A DNA stretch of 64,000 nucleotides from Halicephalobus mephisto (Eukaryota; Nematoda; Chromadorea; Rhabditida; Panagrolaimidae): NCBI GenBank assembly GCA_009193035.1, contig SWDT01000089.1:1-64000 (forward strand), written 5' to 3'. The notes beneath the pieces are model-generated. The model did not search any database and was not told the origin of the DNA. It saw only the letters and a program-made list of their open reading frames with translations. Shown here piece by piece: positions 11,901 to 21,699 of the stretch. The position numbers and the translations under genes are program-made. Positions within the stretch are counted from its first letter, which is position 1. Every line of letters starts with the position of its first letter.

Positions 11901-12368
11901 AGATCTCATCATGTCATGTTGCACCAGATTTTTCGCTTTCATCAAAGGCTCGTGATACTTGACGAGCCAGTGAACATAAGCATACATCCCAGCAAACATT
12001 AAAATAACTGAAAAAAAAATCACTTTTTATTAATTTTAAAAAAATAAAAAAATAAATTAAAAAAAAAATCACTTTTTATTAATTTTAAAAAAATAAATTT
12101 TAAAAAATTATTTTTTATTAATTTAAAAATAACTGAAAAAAAGTGATTTTTATTTTAAAAAAATCATTTTTATTAATATTTATAAAAAATTAGTTTTTTT
12201 ATTTTAATAAAAAGTTGAAAAAATTAGTTTTTTTATTTTTAAAAAATACTGACTCATGAGGGTTTCATATCTGATCAACAAAGGTCTCAGAATCTGCCAG
12301 AATCGGAATGTGAGGATAGTCGTCATAGCCCCAAAAATCGCGGTCAAATGTGTTATTAATGAAGGCAT
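2992..12368 (-). CDS. PPM1L: PP2C family Ser/Thr phosphatase, PPM1L (PP2C epsilon) type
   Basis: Six exons, minus strand: 12254-12368, 11691-12007, 10704-10829, 10454-10660, 7762-7850, 2992-3274. They sum to 1137 nt (378 aa) and all junctions are in phase. Two N-terminal hydrophobic segments (about residues 4-26 and 39-56) suggest membrane anchoring as in PPM1L of the ER. The PP2C core is intact: RNYMEDR, IFDGHGGH, NVGDSRAV, DHKPSD, AVSRAFGD, ASDGFFDV and TDDNVSV supply the expected metal-binding acidic residues and substrate Arg. Family members dephosphorylate Ser/Thr with Mn/Mg; PPM1L acts on stress kinases such as TAK1/ASK1 in vertebrates (family knowledge, not shown here). The start ATG lies 7 nt behind a TTTTCCAG acceptor at 12376-12378, a likely trans-splice site. 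The donor of exon 1 is a less usual GTCAGT. Introns total over 8 kb and are full of repeats. Confidence 0.94.
3340..4330. repeat. Tandem array, about 150-bp unit, six copies
   Basis: The landmark AAGGAGTTTCGGAAT recurs near 3476, 3621, 3776, 3920, 4074 and 4227, with spacing alternating 144-155 bp. Units contain ATTACTGTAGAATCT. It lies in the last intron of the PPM1L-like gene. Confidence 0.85.
4440..4800. other. Higher-complexity island inside PPM1L intron 5
   Basis: About 300 bp of mixed composition between AT-rich arrays, open for 73-93 codons on both strands. No start/splice context and no recognisable protein motif. Possibly an old repeat copy. Confidence 0.3.
4900..5400. repeat. Direct and inverted copies of an ATTCGTGTCAGGACC motif
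   Basis: Forward copies near 4910, 5018, 5130, 5262 and 5388, inverted copies (GGTCCTGACACGAATAAT type) near 4960 and 5073. Facing pairs could fold into hairpins of 70-110 nt. Confidence 0.7.
5395..6045. repeat. Tandem array, about 95-115-bp unit, about six copies
   Basis: Each unit reads TTCGTGTCAGGATTATT, then T-rich DNA, ACTTTTTCAGAGAAATATT, and A-rich DNA with AAATTATTAAAAT. It shares the TTCGTGTC core with the preceding block. Confidence 0.8.
6046..7761. other. Rest of PPM1L intron 5
   Basis: 6046-6305 is mixed-composition DNA without an ORF. 6306-7700 is mostly A/T low complexity. An isolated less biased stretch near 7260-7420 shows nothing recognisable. Confidence 0.5.
7851..9130. 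repeat. AT-rich intron DNA with a short tandem repeat
   Basis: 7860-8225 is AAATAAAAATTAAA low complexity. 8230-8420 is a unique-looking 190-bp piece with no ORF. 8430-8830 has about four copies of a unit containing CAAAAATGGTCCTGAGAAG. 8831-9130 is AT-rich. Confidence 0.6.
9134..9382 (+). CDS. Small ORF copy A in PPM1L intron 4 (unknown, likely relic)
   Basis: 82 codons open to TAA, no ATG in frame near its beginning. It encodes IPLLLVFEGNPSPGLGYYVY, then SRTKLYIKNFR and RTSKFIYESYNFEN. It is a diverged duplicate of the next ORF; shared residues run along the whole length, which suggests a once-coding sequence. Codons are very AT-rich (ATA, AGA, TTA), unlike the neighbouring nuclear genes. 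No family was recognised. It runs antisense to the host gene inside an intron. Expression is not indicated. Confidence 0.35.
   Translation, partial: TKQKLVFAKDKRKIPLLLVFEGNPSPGLGYYVYSAEDLSRTKLYIKNFRMNSEIRTSKFIYESYNFENFITFITSSFELFIK
9461..9694 (+). CDS. Small ORF copy B, paralogue of the preceding ORF
   Basis: 77 codons starting at TTG, ending TAA at 9692-9694. Residues match copy A through PLLLVFEGNPSPGL, SR.KLYIK.FR and IRTSKFIYESYNFEN, with both silent and replacement changes. The stop is two bases before the next ATG (9697), a spacing more typical of plasmid, viral or bacterial gene runs than of nematode nuclear genes. Function unknown. Confidence 0.35.
   Translation: MIYIVRLKIPLLLVFEGNPSPGLDYHNYFAEEVSRAKLYIKKFRINSRIRTSKFIYESYNFENLITFTFGLSQVSMK
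9697..9876 (+). CDS. Small ORF C (59 aa), parent of the 160-bp repeated ORFs
   Basis: ATG to TAA, starting MKSELLKVFIECLSAGSKID and ending LRIAFFKYLHSIIKISTS. Its second half is the sequence repeated in the following tandem array. A loose resemblance of its YNSYDSETLRIAFF to YESYNFENLITFTF of ORF B hints at a shared ancestral motif (inference). No family recognised. Confidence 0.35.
   Translation: MKSELLKVFIECLSAGSKIDSEISNTIYTITIEYNSYDSETLRIAFFKYLHSIIKISTS
9720..10438 (+). repeat. Tandem 160-163-bp repeat carrying intact 51-52-codon ORFs
   Basis: The landmark ACTTCTTAAACATATG occurs at 9868, 10031, 10191 and 10351. Three units are complete ORFs: 9881-10039, 10044-10199 and 10204-10359, each starting MINYIFVKSRMHLK and ending KISTS, stop, four bases, next ATG. 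A last truncated copy from 10364 runs into the exon donor region at 10454. The copies derive from the second half of ORF C. Confidence 0.8.
10975..11676. mobile_element. Chain of four TA-joined MITEs (172-176 bp each)
   Basis: Units 10977-11148, 11151-11322, 11325-11500 and 11503-11674, separated and flanked by single TA dinucleotides. Each begins CAGTAGAACTTGGATATAAG (or a close variant) and ends with its near-perfect inverted complement, TIRs about 26 bp. The CAGTnGAACnTnG terminus and TA target are typical of pogo/Tigger-related elements; no coding capacity. It sits in PPM1L intron 2, ending 14 bp before the exon at 11691. Confidence 0.88.
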
Positions 12369-12382
12369 CGTGATTCTGGAAA
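12369..12382 (-). other. Probable trans-splice acceptor of the PPM1L-like gene
   Basis: TTTTCCAG with its AG next to position 12375, followed by a 7-nt leader and the ATG. No partner donor was seen upstream, as expected for spliced-leader addition; a 5'UTR intron is the alternative. Confidence 0.5.
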
Positions 12383-13424
12383 ATTGAAGTATAAATTTTG
12401 AAAATTAATGAATTTCAAAAACTACAGTAATCACGAAGGACCTATATGATGGTCCTGAAAAACCTAGAAGGTGATTTTGAAGGACCTAGATGATTTTAAA
12501 AAATATGAAAAGTGATCCTGGAAGACTTAGATGCTTTTGGAAGACCTGAATAGTTATCCTGGAGGACCTAGACAGTGATTCAAAACGACTTAGATGATTT
12601 TAAAAAATCTGAATAGTGATCCTGGAAGACCTAGATTGTTTCAAAGGACCTGAATAGTGATTCTAAAAGATTTAAGTAATTTCGAAAAACTTGAATAGTG
12701 ATCCTGGAAGACCTAAATGATCTCAAAAGATTTGAATAGTTATCCTGGAGGACCTAGACAGTGATTCAAAACGACTTAGATGATTTTAAAAAATATGAAT
12801 AGTTATCCTGGAAGATGTGAATAGCAATTTTGAAGGACCTAGACAATGATCCAAAACGACTTAAATGATCTCCAAAGACCTGAATATTGCCTCAAAACAA
12901 CTGTAATAATTTTAAAAACATTATTTTTCAAAACCTAGATATTGATTCTAAAAAATAAAAAACGGACTACGTAATCCAAAGATCTCGAAAAATAATGAAT
13001 AACAAACACCCCGACTATCAACGCTTTTTAAAAACAAGGATAATGAGTGTTCGTACCGCCTACTAGAACCAATATTTCATTCAAAAAATCTTGGATAAAA
13101 AACAGCATTTTAAAACTAATCTTTCGAGTATTTTATTGATTTTCAAAATCTATTATCTTGTTAATTATCAATTATCCGATAAATCCAAAATCTACCAGAC
13201 TAGAATTCAGAACACCACAGTCATTGTTTTTTTCATTCTCGAATTTCTTCATTCCAGTCTAAAATTCCAAAAAGCACCTGTTTCGTCCAACTTTAAAAAA
13301 CGTGATTTCCACCAATTTCTGCAAAAAAGCAATACAGCTGATTAATCAATCAATTACGTTAAGTATCTTTAATAGTTTAGCACACTTAGGATTTGTCATT
13401 TTCAATGGCCAGAAAAAAGAAAAA
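12383..13424. repeat. Spacer between PPM1L-like and SPRYD7 genes, with tandem repeat
   Basis: 12430-12960 holds about ten degenerate units of the type GACCTGAATAGTGATCCTGGAAGACCTAGATGATTT (roughly 40-55 bp). 12961-13424 is AT-rich without an identified feature; it should contain the SPRYD7 3'UTR. Confidence 0.7.
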
Positions 13425-14800
13425 TCAAAGCAGAGTTTGTTCGAGCATTATTTCTTCGAATCCTCGAGGCGGATTAAGATCAAAAGTCCGGAATTTGAAA
13501 TCAAGAATGGCGCTGTCGTCGACAAAAGCACATGGATAAACTTGGCCTCGGATATTCGGGATTGATACAGGAAGTTCTTCTTCGCCTTTGTAGAACTTGA
13601 GATCGATGTGGTCAAAGGTTATTCCCTGGAATGAATAAATTTAGAAAATAACTTTATTGTAAAGATCAGAAATCAGAATTTCCGTAGAATTGTCCCAAAG
13701 AGAATTTCGAGAATTCTTTAGGAACTAGAGTAGCTTAAAATTTCGGTTTCGGATGATTATTTTGTGTCTTTAAAATTAGACGATTAATGTTTTAAAAATT
13801 ACGCTGAATTGATCCCCTATGGTATTTTTCTTCTAATTTCGTAAGGTTAGTTTCGTTTCTAGAGAAATATCTTTAGTAGCTAAGTTAGTTTAACATATCA
13901 ATCAAAGAACTAATAAGACTCAAAAGAATTTCGAAATCAGCACGAGTCGAAGGGATAAGTAATTATCGCAGAGCCGTTTTAAAATTTTATCCTGTCTAGG
14001 TAAATTTGGGAACTCCTGAATCCGGATATATAAGGTATAAAACCTTGTGTTAATAGTTACATATGAAAAAGTTGCAAATATTCAAAAAATCATCATGTCA
14101 AAATATCCCATTGGAAATGTTGCTTTCCTTGAAATTAGAAATATGAAACCTACAATGTTATCTCCTTCATCCAGTTCGACATCAATAGTGCCTATTTCTT
14201 CCCCATTCGACAGTACTCTTCCGTCATGATGGAGCATCCAGGCATTCTCGACAATTGGGGCCTTCGTCAAGTCCGCATTCCTGGTTGCCAATCCAATTCC
14301 CCAGACTCCTGGAAATTAAATATGACCTCATGTTTCCTAATTCAAAATTATAAACAGCATCTTCGTTTTGAAAGACAAAACAACAAAGTCCATCCACATC
14401 GATCACTCATCAAATATCAAAAAAGATCAACAATGAACTTTAAAATAGACGACTTTCGCTGATCCATTATGACAGGCATTAAAAATAGAAAAATTTTAAA
14501 AACTCACCAGACTGCTGGATATTGACTTGAAAGTAAGCTTTGCTCTGGACAATCGGGGCCGTCGCCAGAGCGCCTCCGGATCCGCATATTCTCGTTCCTG
14601 ATTTCAAAAGCACAACCCCAGGACCTGGAAAATTAAATCAAAGTTAAAATTCATATATGAAAAAAATAAAACAAACCCATAAAACTTGTATCTAACTTGA
14701 CGATTTGGGATTCTTCCCGGAGATGAGCGTAGCTTTCCGTGGCCGAGAAACTGGGTCCTTGGATGCATTCCACACAGGCTCGGAACGGGAAACAAGACAT
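13425..14800 (-). CDS. SPRYD7: SPRY domain-containing protein 7
   Basis: Four exons, minus strand: 14677-14800, 14508-14624, 14154-14308, 13425-13625; 597 nt in phase, 198 aa, close to the roughly 196 aa of animal SPRYD7. A short Cys-containing N-terminus (MSCFPFRACVEC) is followed by one SPRY/B30.2 fold: GTRICGSGGALATAPIVQ, GVWGIGLATRNADL, a DGRVLSNGEE loop, EGDNI|GITFDHIDLKFYKG, YPCAFVDDSAILDFKF and a C-terminal RGFEEIMLEQTLL. This block order and the IRGxVYPxxxVDDSAILD ending are diagnostic of SPRYD7. SPRY domains bind peptide ligands; no molecular role is settled for this protein. The exon 1 donor (GTTTGT) and exon 3 donor (GTAGGT) are weak. Divergent from the P5C reductase gene. Confidence 0.95.
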
Positions 14801-16283
14801 TATTAAAGATAAAATTAATATTATTGATTAATTATTAAAAATAAAACAATTATCGAGCGTTTTTTGAAGCAAACTCAGCCGGAAGGACTCGGGTTATTTT
14901 TTGAAAAAGAGAAACAATATTATTTTCGCGACGAGAGAGAAAAAACAAAAATGAACTCTTTGGAAAAATCGACTCAAAAAAGAACAATTGACTTTAATTC
15001 TCTTTAAATAAGGAAAACAGGTCCAATTTTTGACTAAAAAGATAGAAAAATTGTACAAAAAGGAATACTTGGAAAAAATTAAACATAGAAATGACCAGTC
15101 CTAATTTCCATAAATAAGGAAAAACAGGTAATTTTCGTGTCGAGAGAGAAAAATGAAAAAAGGATTCTTTGGAAGAAAGATCTCTCAAGACCAAAATAAC
15201 TGATTGTGATGTTTTTTAAAAGAAGAAAAATGGTCTTTTCTAAGATGATAAGAAAGGATTATTTGGGGAAATAATTCAATTATACAGAATAACTGATCTG
15301 AATTTTACTCAATGAGGAAAGTATGGCAATTTGAGTGACAGAAGATCAAAAAAGGATTACCTGGCAAAAAACCTCCGAAATTGGAATAACTGATCTGGAT
15401 TTTGCTTTCGATTGCGAAAATTTGTTTATATGAAAGTTTTTATTTTTAGTTGCAAATTTGTATTTCTTGTGACTTGATAATTTTGTTTTCGAATACAAAT
15501 TGATCCCTAGAAGATCACTTTCCTACTGATCAACTTGACTGGAGCTTTGAAGTTGATTGATGATCGGGAATGAAGCGATCACCGTACGGACGGGCTGATA
15601 ACGCAAGTGTTTGCGCAGTATCCATCAGTGACCGAGAGATAAGACGTTTCGAACCATTGATTCGTGAGTTTTTTACATTTTCACGAGTCTGGTCTTAAAT
15701 TATATCATTCGAGAATCTAAAATCGGTATTTTTGCGGAGTTGTTTTGAAATTTAAAATTTTTCAGAAATTTGAGAATTTTTTTTTGAAAATTTGAGATTT
15801 TTTTAATGAAAATACGAGAGGTTTCAGAAGCTTTTATGAAATTCTGGAAAATGTTAAGAGGTTCTGGAAAATTCTATGATTCTAAAAAGTTTCAGAATTG
15901 AACAATGGATTCTAAAAAGTTCTGAAAATTTCTATGATTCTAAGAAATTTCATAATTTTCCATTGGCTTCTGGAAAGTTCTGAAAATTTCTATGATTCTA
16001 AGAAATTTCATAATTTTCCATTGGCTTCTGAAAAGTTCTGAAAATTTCTATGATTCTAAGAAATTTCATAATTTCCCATTGGCTTCTGGAAAGTTCTGAG
16101 AATTTCTATAATTTCAAAGAATTTCAGAATTTTCTACTTTTAAAAAGTTCTGGAAAATTTCTATACAATTCTAAAAAGCTTCAGAATCTCCTACAGAATC
16201 CTAAAATGTTCTAAAAACTTCGTGAAATTTTCGAAGGATTCAGATTCTGGGATTTTAAAAATAACTTTTTTAATTTCAGAAAA
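14801..16283. other. Divergent intergenic region SPRYD7 / P5C reductase
   Basis: Must contain both promoters. 14900-15420 has four degenerate units with AGGAAAACAGG and GAAAAAGGATT motifs. 15530-15670 is a less biased segment (possible promoter or RNA, unproven). 15840-16150 is a tandem 58-bp repeat (GGCTTCTGGAAAGTTCTGA at 15965, 16023, 16081). TAATTTCAG ends at 16279, 4 nt before the P5C reductase ATG, a likely trans-splice site. Confidence 0.6.
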
Positions 16284-17436
16284 ATGACAAAGATTGGATT
16301 TATCGGAGCCGGGAAGATGGCCCAGGCTTTGGCCCGAGGCTTGATTAACTCCGGCAGATACAAGGCGGACAACATCATCGCCAGTTCCCCGAAGACGGAT
16401 TTCCATCTTCTGGAGGAATGTAAGTCCCTCGGAATCCACACCACTTTCGACAACACCGAAGTCAGTCATAATTCTGACGTCTTGTTCGTGGCCGTGAAGC
16501 CTCATCACGTGAGTAAAGTCGCTTCTGAAGTGGCTCCGACCTTCAGAAGAGAACAACTCCTAGTTTCCATCGCCTTAGGGATCACAATACGGTACATCGA
16601 AACCCTCCTCCCAAGCAAAAGCAGAGTCGTCAGAGTCATGCCGAACACCCCTGCCGTCGTCGGGGCGGGGGCCAGCGCCTACAGTATGGGCTCAGCTTGT
16701 CTAGACGGAGACAGCAAACTCGTCCAAGACCTCCTAAGCACCGTCGGGTTCGCCGTTGAAGTTCCCGAGGTCCACATCGACCCCATCACCGGCCTCAGCG
16801 GATCAGGTCCCAGTTATGTAAGTTCTTAATTAACAAACTCAAAAATTCTGAAAATTTTCAAAATCAAACTCAAAAACTCTGAAAATTTTCAAAATCAAAC
16901 TGAAGAATTCTGAAAATTTTTAAACTCAAAAACTCTGAAAATTTTCAAAATCAAACTGAAAATTAAATTTTAAATAATTTAAAAATTTCATAAAAGTTTA
17001 AAATCTTCCAGAATCTAGATCCTAAAGTAATCTGAAATCAAAGATTCTAAAACTTCCGTTTCGAGAGAATTTTATAAAAATTAATTTTTAAATTTTTATT
17101 TTTTATTTTTTTATTATGAAATTACGATTTCAGATGTTCTCTGTGATCGAAGGATTGGCTGATGGAGGAGTAAAAATGGGACTTCCTAGGGATTTGTCCA
17201 TAAAATTGGCGTCTTACTGTCTTCTGGGAGCCGCGAAGATGGTCCTCGAAACAGGCCAACATCCGGCTGTTTTGAAAGATGCTGTTCAAAGTCCAGGAGG
17301 ATCATCTGCATTCGGAATCCACGAACTAGAAAGAGGCGGAATGAAGGCGATTTTGATCAACGCCGTCGAATCTGCTTCGACCAGAGCCAAGACGATCGGG
17401 GATCAGCTTCTTCCAAGGTCCTCAATGTACAGATAA
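16284..17436 (+). CDS. PYCR: Pyrroline-5-carboxylate reductase
   Basis: Exons 16284-16817 and 17134-17436 (834 nt plus stop, 278 aa); GTAAGT donor, GATTTCAG acceptor, phase 0. It catalyses the last step of proline synthesis, NAD(P)H-dependent reduction of 1-pyrroline-5-carboxylate. The N-terminal Rossmann motif GFIGAGKMAQALARG is followed by AVKPHHV, VRVMPNTPAVVGAG, TGLSGSGPSY, then the helical dimerisation domain LADGGVKMGLPR, LLGAAKMV and the signature region DAVQSPGGSSAFGIHELERGG. Length and all motifs fit an active enzyme; the common T of SPGGTT is S here, a mild change. GC content and codon use are far above the surrounding DNA, suggesting high expression. Confidence 0.97.
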
Positions 17437-18437
17437 TTCTGAGTTTTCTAACACCTTTTTTATTTTTTAACTTTTGCTAAAAACTGTTATTTCGGTTTCT
17501 AAATCTAAAATTACCGTAGTAAAATTAAGAATTCCCTTCAAGTAATTTCACAAGGGAAGGGACTTCATCCCAAGTGGCTTTTCTAAAGTAGTTCATATAT
17601 CAAATTTTAATTTTCCAAAATTAATTAACTTTAAATTTTAAAAAATCAATTAAATTTTAATTTTATAAAATTAATCAATTAAATTTTAATTTTCCAAAAT
17701 TAATTAAATTTTAATTTTAAAACATTAAAAAAAATAAAACACGGATTCTGGATATATGAAATTGTAAAACACGATATATGCCCTTCCGGAAGGCCACTTG
17801 GGGTACGGTACCCTCTCTCAGAAGGTCTTCATTGATTCGGTGAAAATTTCAGATCGGAGGAATCAGAAGAATCCAAAGAAGACGAAACTGAAAATGGAAC
17901 TTCACAGAAGCCGTTGTCCAAGTTGAAAACTCAAAAAAAACATTAAATTCGAAATTTTTCTGAAATACTGTGTATTTTAGAAAAATTTTCAAAAATACTG
18001 TAAAAAAATTATTTCTTCGATATTCGATGGAAAAATATATTTTTCGGGGTAAATTAGATTATTATAAAAATTAAAATTTTGTTACGAAACGGTCCCGACA
18101 CGAATTTTTCTAAATTTTAGAGAATTCAGGAGTTTTGAAAAGTACAGTAATTATTAAATTTCGAAGTTTCCCACGAAATAGTCCCGACACGAGGTTCCAG
18201 AATTCAAGTTTTGTCGTCTTGACCCCGGAAACTCCCACGGGATTCTGGAAGGCTTCAGAAACTTCTGTCAGATTTTGAGGGTTCTAGAAATTTCCAAACT
18301 TATTATTAGAGAAATAAAATACTGCTTCTTAATCTCGAACTTCATTCACTCATGAGGACTTTACCCAATCTCCTCCAAATAATCTCGAAATCAACTAATA
18401 CTACAAATACGAAATAAAATAAAAATCAAGCAGAAGG
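17437..18437. other. Spacer downstream of P5C reductase
   Basis: 17620-17730 is A/T low complexity. Around 17790 a GGTACC-centred palindromic segment follows TTCCGGAAGG. 18080-18200 carries two inverted copies of the dispersed GTCCCGACACGA motif. The only coding-like piece is the exon at 17853. Confidence 0.45.
17853..17946 (+). CDS. Candidate alternative last exon, acidic/lysine-rich tail
   Basis: A canonical AAAATTTCAG acceptor is followed by 30 codons and TAA: SEESEESKEDETENGTSQKP then LSKLKTQKKH. It needs a phase-2 donor upstream. Two weak phase-2 donors exist in the last P5C reductase exon (CCAAG|GTCCTC and TCAAT|GTACAG, near its stop), so it could be an alternative C-terminus of that enzyme. 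No other upstream coding exon was seen. Confidence 0.35.
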
Positions 18438-19323
18438 TTAAGCACAAAGGGAGCCCTGGGTGGGTTGTGACGTCACCGCCGGAGGGATACTTCTGGAGAA
18501 CCCGTACTCGGAAAAGAGATCGTCGTCGTCTGATTCCAGACACTCCTGGCACGGCCTGCTGGTCCTGAAGAAGCAGTGGTTCTGGCTACTGTAGGCCACA
18601 TAGGAGGGGACTTCGCTGATCCTGAAGGTCGTCGCCTGGCTCAACTCGAACCTCGACTTGAAGGCCTCGAAGTACTCCACTTCCGCGAACTCCGCCAGAC
18701 GTGACTTGTCAGACTGAAAAAACCAAAAATTTTATCAAACTCAACAAAGAAACTCAAACAACTCCGAGAATTTCGAAACTGACCAAGATCAAAGGGTAGT
18801 TCTTTCCTGACGCAATAGAGGAGGCGGACACAGAAAAGGATTCACGGAGGGGAACGGTTCTGGAGTCCCGCATCAGCATCAACTGACGGTCCAGCTCCGC
18901 CGCCGTCGACAACCTCCTCATCGGCCTTCTGGAGCCAGTGGCACTTCCATTACTCTCTCCACGCTTCGACGACCTAAAAATCGAATTACATATATAAATT
19001 AAGCAAATATAAACCAATATAAGATGCATATCAATTAGATATGGAAAAACCGAACATATGTAGATTAGTGAAAAAATGTTAATTTTCAAATATGTAAATT
19101 AAATATAAAAAACATGTAATTAGGTGGGGAAATACATGCCAAACAAAATATGAACTCACAAAAAAGCGTGATGACGGACGAGGGTGACTTCTTCGACGAT
19201 CTCTCTGCAGGAGGCTGTCCTGGGGATGAAAAAACGTTTTTGCCTTGTGGCTGGGAACCGAGATAACTGCCTTCTTGGTTCGATGGAGGATTCGCTGGAC
19301 GATCCTGAGAAGAACTTGGGCAT
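18438..19323 (-). CDS. Unrecognised 209-aa Ser/Arg-rich protein
   Basis: Three exons, minus strand: 19160-19323, 18784-18973, 18438-18713; 630 nt in phase. The start ATG (MPKFFSGSSSESSIEPRRQL) lies 15 nt behind a TTCTTTCCAG acceptor, likely trans-spliced. The frame was chosen because only it stays open through all junctions. The middle contains RRPMRRLSTAAELDRQLMLM with an RRLS motif that would suit a basophilic kinase, the C-terminal half SDKSRLAEFAEVEYFEAFKS and SRPCQECLESDDDDLFSEYG, so one CxxC next to an acidic run. No transmembrane segment or signal peptide. GC-rich coding with good codon use argues for a real gene. No family was recognised; probably a cytosolic or nuclear regulatory protein (weak inference). 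Confidence 0.75.
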
Positions 19324-20255
19324 CTCGAGACTCCGAATCTGGAAAGAACGCGTCTATTCGACTGCAATCGAGGTCAGTTTCCCGCAAAATCTACCAAAAA
19401 CCGGACCAGTCCAAGGCATTCCCGACACTGATAGTGGACAGTTCTTCCAAAAGAAACATTTAGAACAAACAAGACTGACTAGAAACTAGCCTCAAATACT
19501 GTTATCACTTTTTCTCAAGAAAAGAAAAACTGGTAAAGAGTACTCTCGACGCAAAAAAGTTGTTTTTCCACTTTTCATTTTTTAACTTTCGTGGAATTTA
19601 TGAAGGAACAAACCAGTCCAGGTGATTCCTGGCATCGATGATGAGCAATTGTCTGACAAAAAATATTCAAAACAAGTAAAACTGACCGTAAATAGACCTC
19701 AAATTCCACTATTGTCTTTTCAGAAAAAAGAAAAACTGACAAAACCTGGTTTCAACGAAACAGGAATCATTATTCTACTGTAGTTTTTCGAGTGTACGAC
19801 AGTTGTCCCCAGCGACATCTGTTCCCTGTTTTTCTTCTTTTCGATTCTCAAAGATTTAGAAATTTTCTCTTTTTAAATTTATTTTTCTTAATTGAAGTAT
19901 TAAGTTAATTATAAAAAATTAATATAAAAATAAAATAAATTAAATGTTCACGAGCGCGTACATTAGCTACCAATTTGCCCCTTTGAATAAGCAACCTTGG
20001 TCCCAACACAAATGTTTGTGTCAGCTGCTTTCATATATGGAGTTGAACCCTAGTTATTGTTCTTGTTTTTTATTTTCTTATTTGTATCACTCTGATTACA
20101 AATAAAGGTTCTCGTCGAAGGACCAACAGTAAATTTTACGAAATAGGGGAAGTAACTATCATACAACCATTTTACCAATTTTCTACGAAATTTCGACACA
20201 GTAATACTTTTCAGGAAATAATACTAGATATTTACTTTTGTTTTGTAAAAAGAAT
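19324..20255. repeat. Spacer with dispersed repeat copies
   Basis: 19440-19560 and 19660-19760 are related copies (CAAAACAAGTAAAACTGACC...CAGAAAAAAGAAAAACTGAC); a third lies at 27045-27130. 19790-19950 is a copy of the GTCCCCAGCGACATnTGnTCCCTG family also found at 54800-55500 and, inverted, 61080-61600. Confidence 0.7.
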
Positions 20256-20588
20256 TACAGCGAAACCTCGCTAAAAATAACCCGAAGGAATGGCGGAAAT
20301 ATCGTTTTTACAGAGGGGTTGCGCTTATAGAGAATTCTCTTCAGCGAGGTCTTAGACCCAATTCTAGTTCATCATTTCCTTTAGGGAGATTGAAACATAA
20401 CATTTTCTTTATAAAATTCAAACAAACTAATTTAAATAACAATCAACAGAAGAACTGTGTAAGATTTGTTTGTCGTAAGCTTTGGAAACCTTTTTTAAGA
20501 ATAATTTCATCCAATTTATTAAAGGCTTCCATCTCATCAGGTTCTGCATGTTGCTCAATATATAGCTGTATTAATGCCAATCCTCTCA

Positions 20589-21657
20589 TTACCTTTTAAT
20601 GTCCACATTAGGTGATTCCACTATTTCGGGCTCTTCCTTATCAGATGAAAGATTTTCCTCAGACATAGTAATAATTTCTGGTGGATTTTTGATAATTATG
20701 GTCGTTTCTGATGTCGCTAGATCCTCATTAAGGTACAAAAATTCATTTAAATTGTATTCCTGATTAAACACATGATTCCATTCTTGTCTTTCTTCGTTTA
20801 TACATTCCACTTCAATAGAGTTGTTGTTACCAGTCTCCTAAATCAATGCTACTTGCAAGAAAAAAACAAAATTTTTACCGAATTGGAGGAAGTTGTAAAC
20901 CTTGATTGGCAAAAGCATGCCACTATTGTTGAAGTTGATACTTTTATTAATTACCAAAAGTGGAATCTTCTCCGTGCCGTCCATATTTGCGCCGACAAGG
21001 ACAGTGAGACGGTCCTTAGACTTCTTTCCACTGATACAACGGTCATTTGGCATCGCCAATGTTCGATTTGGTAATATTTTCTAAAATAGGCCGAATTTGT
21101 CAACATTAAAAATATCTTTTGGCTCAAAATTTCTCAATTCTTGATGCAAAACAGTGAATTGCTAGTTCGTTAATACTCCAACATCTACAGATCCTGCCTC
21201 GCCTTCAATAGACTTGAATCTAATACCATGTCTCTTCTTGAATCTTTCTAGCCAACCATTACTAGCTTTAAAACTTTTCTAGCCCAGTTCTAAAGCGAAT
21301 TTCATAGCTACTTTCTATAATCAAAACAATATATAACGCAAAACACCTAATATAATACAAAAATATTACCTGAAGAATAGGTCCAGATATAGGTATATTT
21401 GCATTGCGTTGATTCTTGAACCATGCTAAAACTGTATTTTCATATTCAATGTTAAGTACTCTCATGCGCTTTTGATTAGGATCTATACCATCGACGATTC
21501 TATTCAGAATGTTACGCTTATTTTTGAGTGTTCTTGAAATAGCTGACTTTGAAACACCATATTGTTTTGCAATTTCAACTTGCGTTCTTTCACTTTGCTC
21601 GGCAATGTTGATTGTTTCCCTCTTCCACACAATGGACAAGGATTTGTGACGAGGCAT
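20589..21657 (-). pseudogene. Broken Tigger/pogo transposase
   Basis: From ATG 21657: CENP-B N-type helix-turn-helix (VEIAKQYGVSKSAISRTLKN), second DNA-binding domain pieces (KASNGWLERFKKRHGIRFK, GEAGSVD), the first catalytic block degraded to DIFNVDKFGLF (usual NxDETGLF), then SKDRLTVLVGANMDGTEKIP of the DDE core. An in-frame TAG before KSFKASNGW and further stops after VLTN and GLF interrupt it; an internal intron near 21330-21370 is likely. The segment holding the second and third catalytic acidic residues is missing before an acidic C-terminal tail (20589-20810). Inactive. Confidence 0.85.
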
Positions 21658-21699
21658 CTTAAATGACTTAAAAATATATAAATTGAAAAAAAGCACTTA

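Noticed and set aside
16191..16556. Minus-strand ORFs of 81-121 codons
   Set aside because: Antisense of the GC-rich P5C reductase exon.
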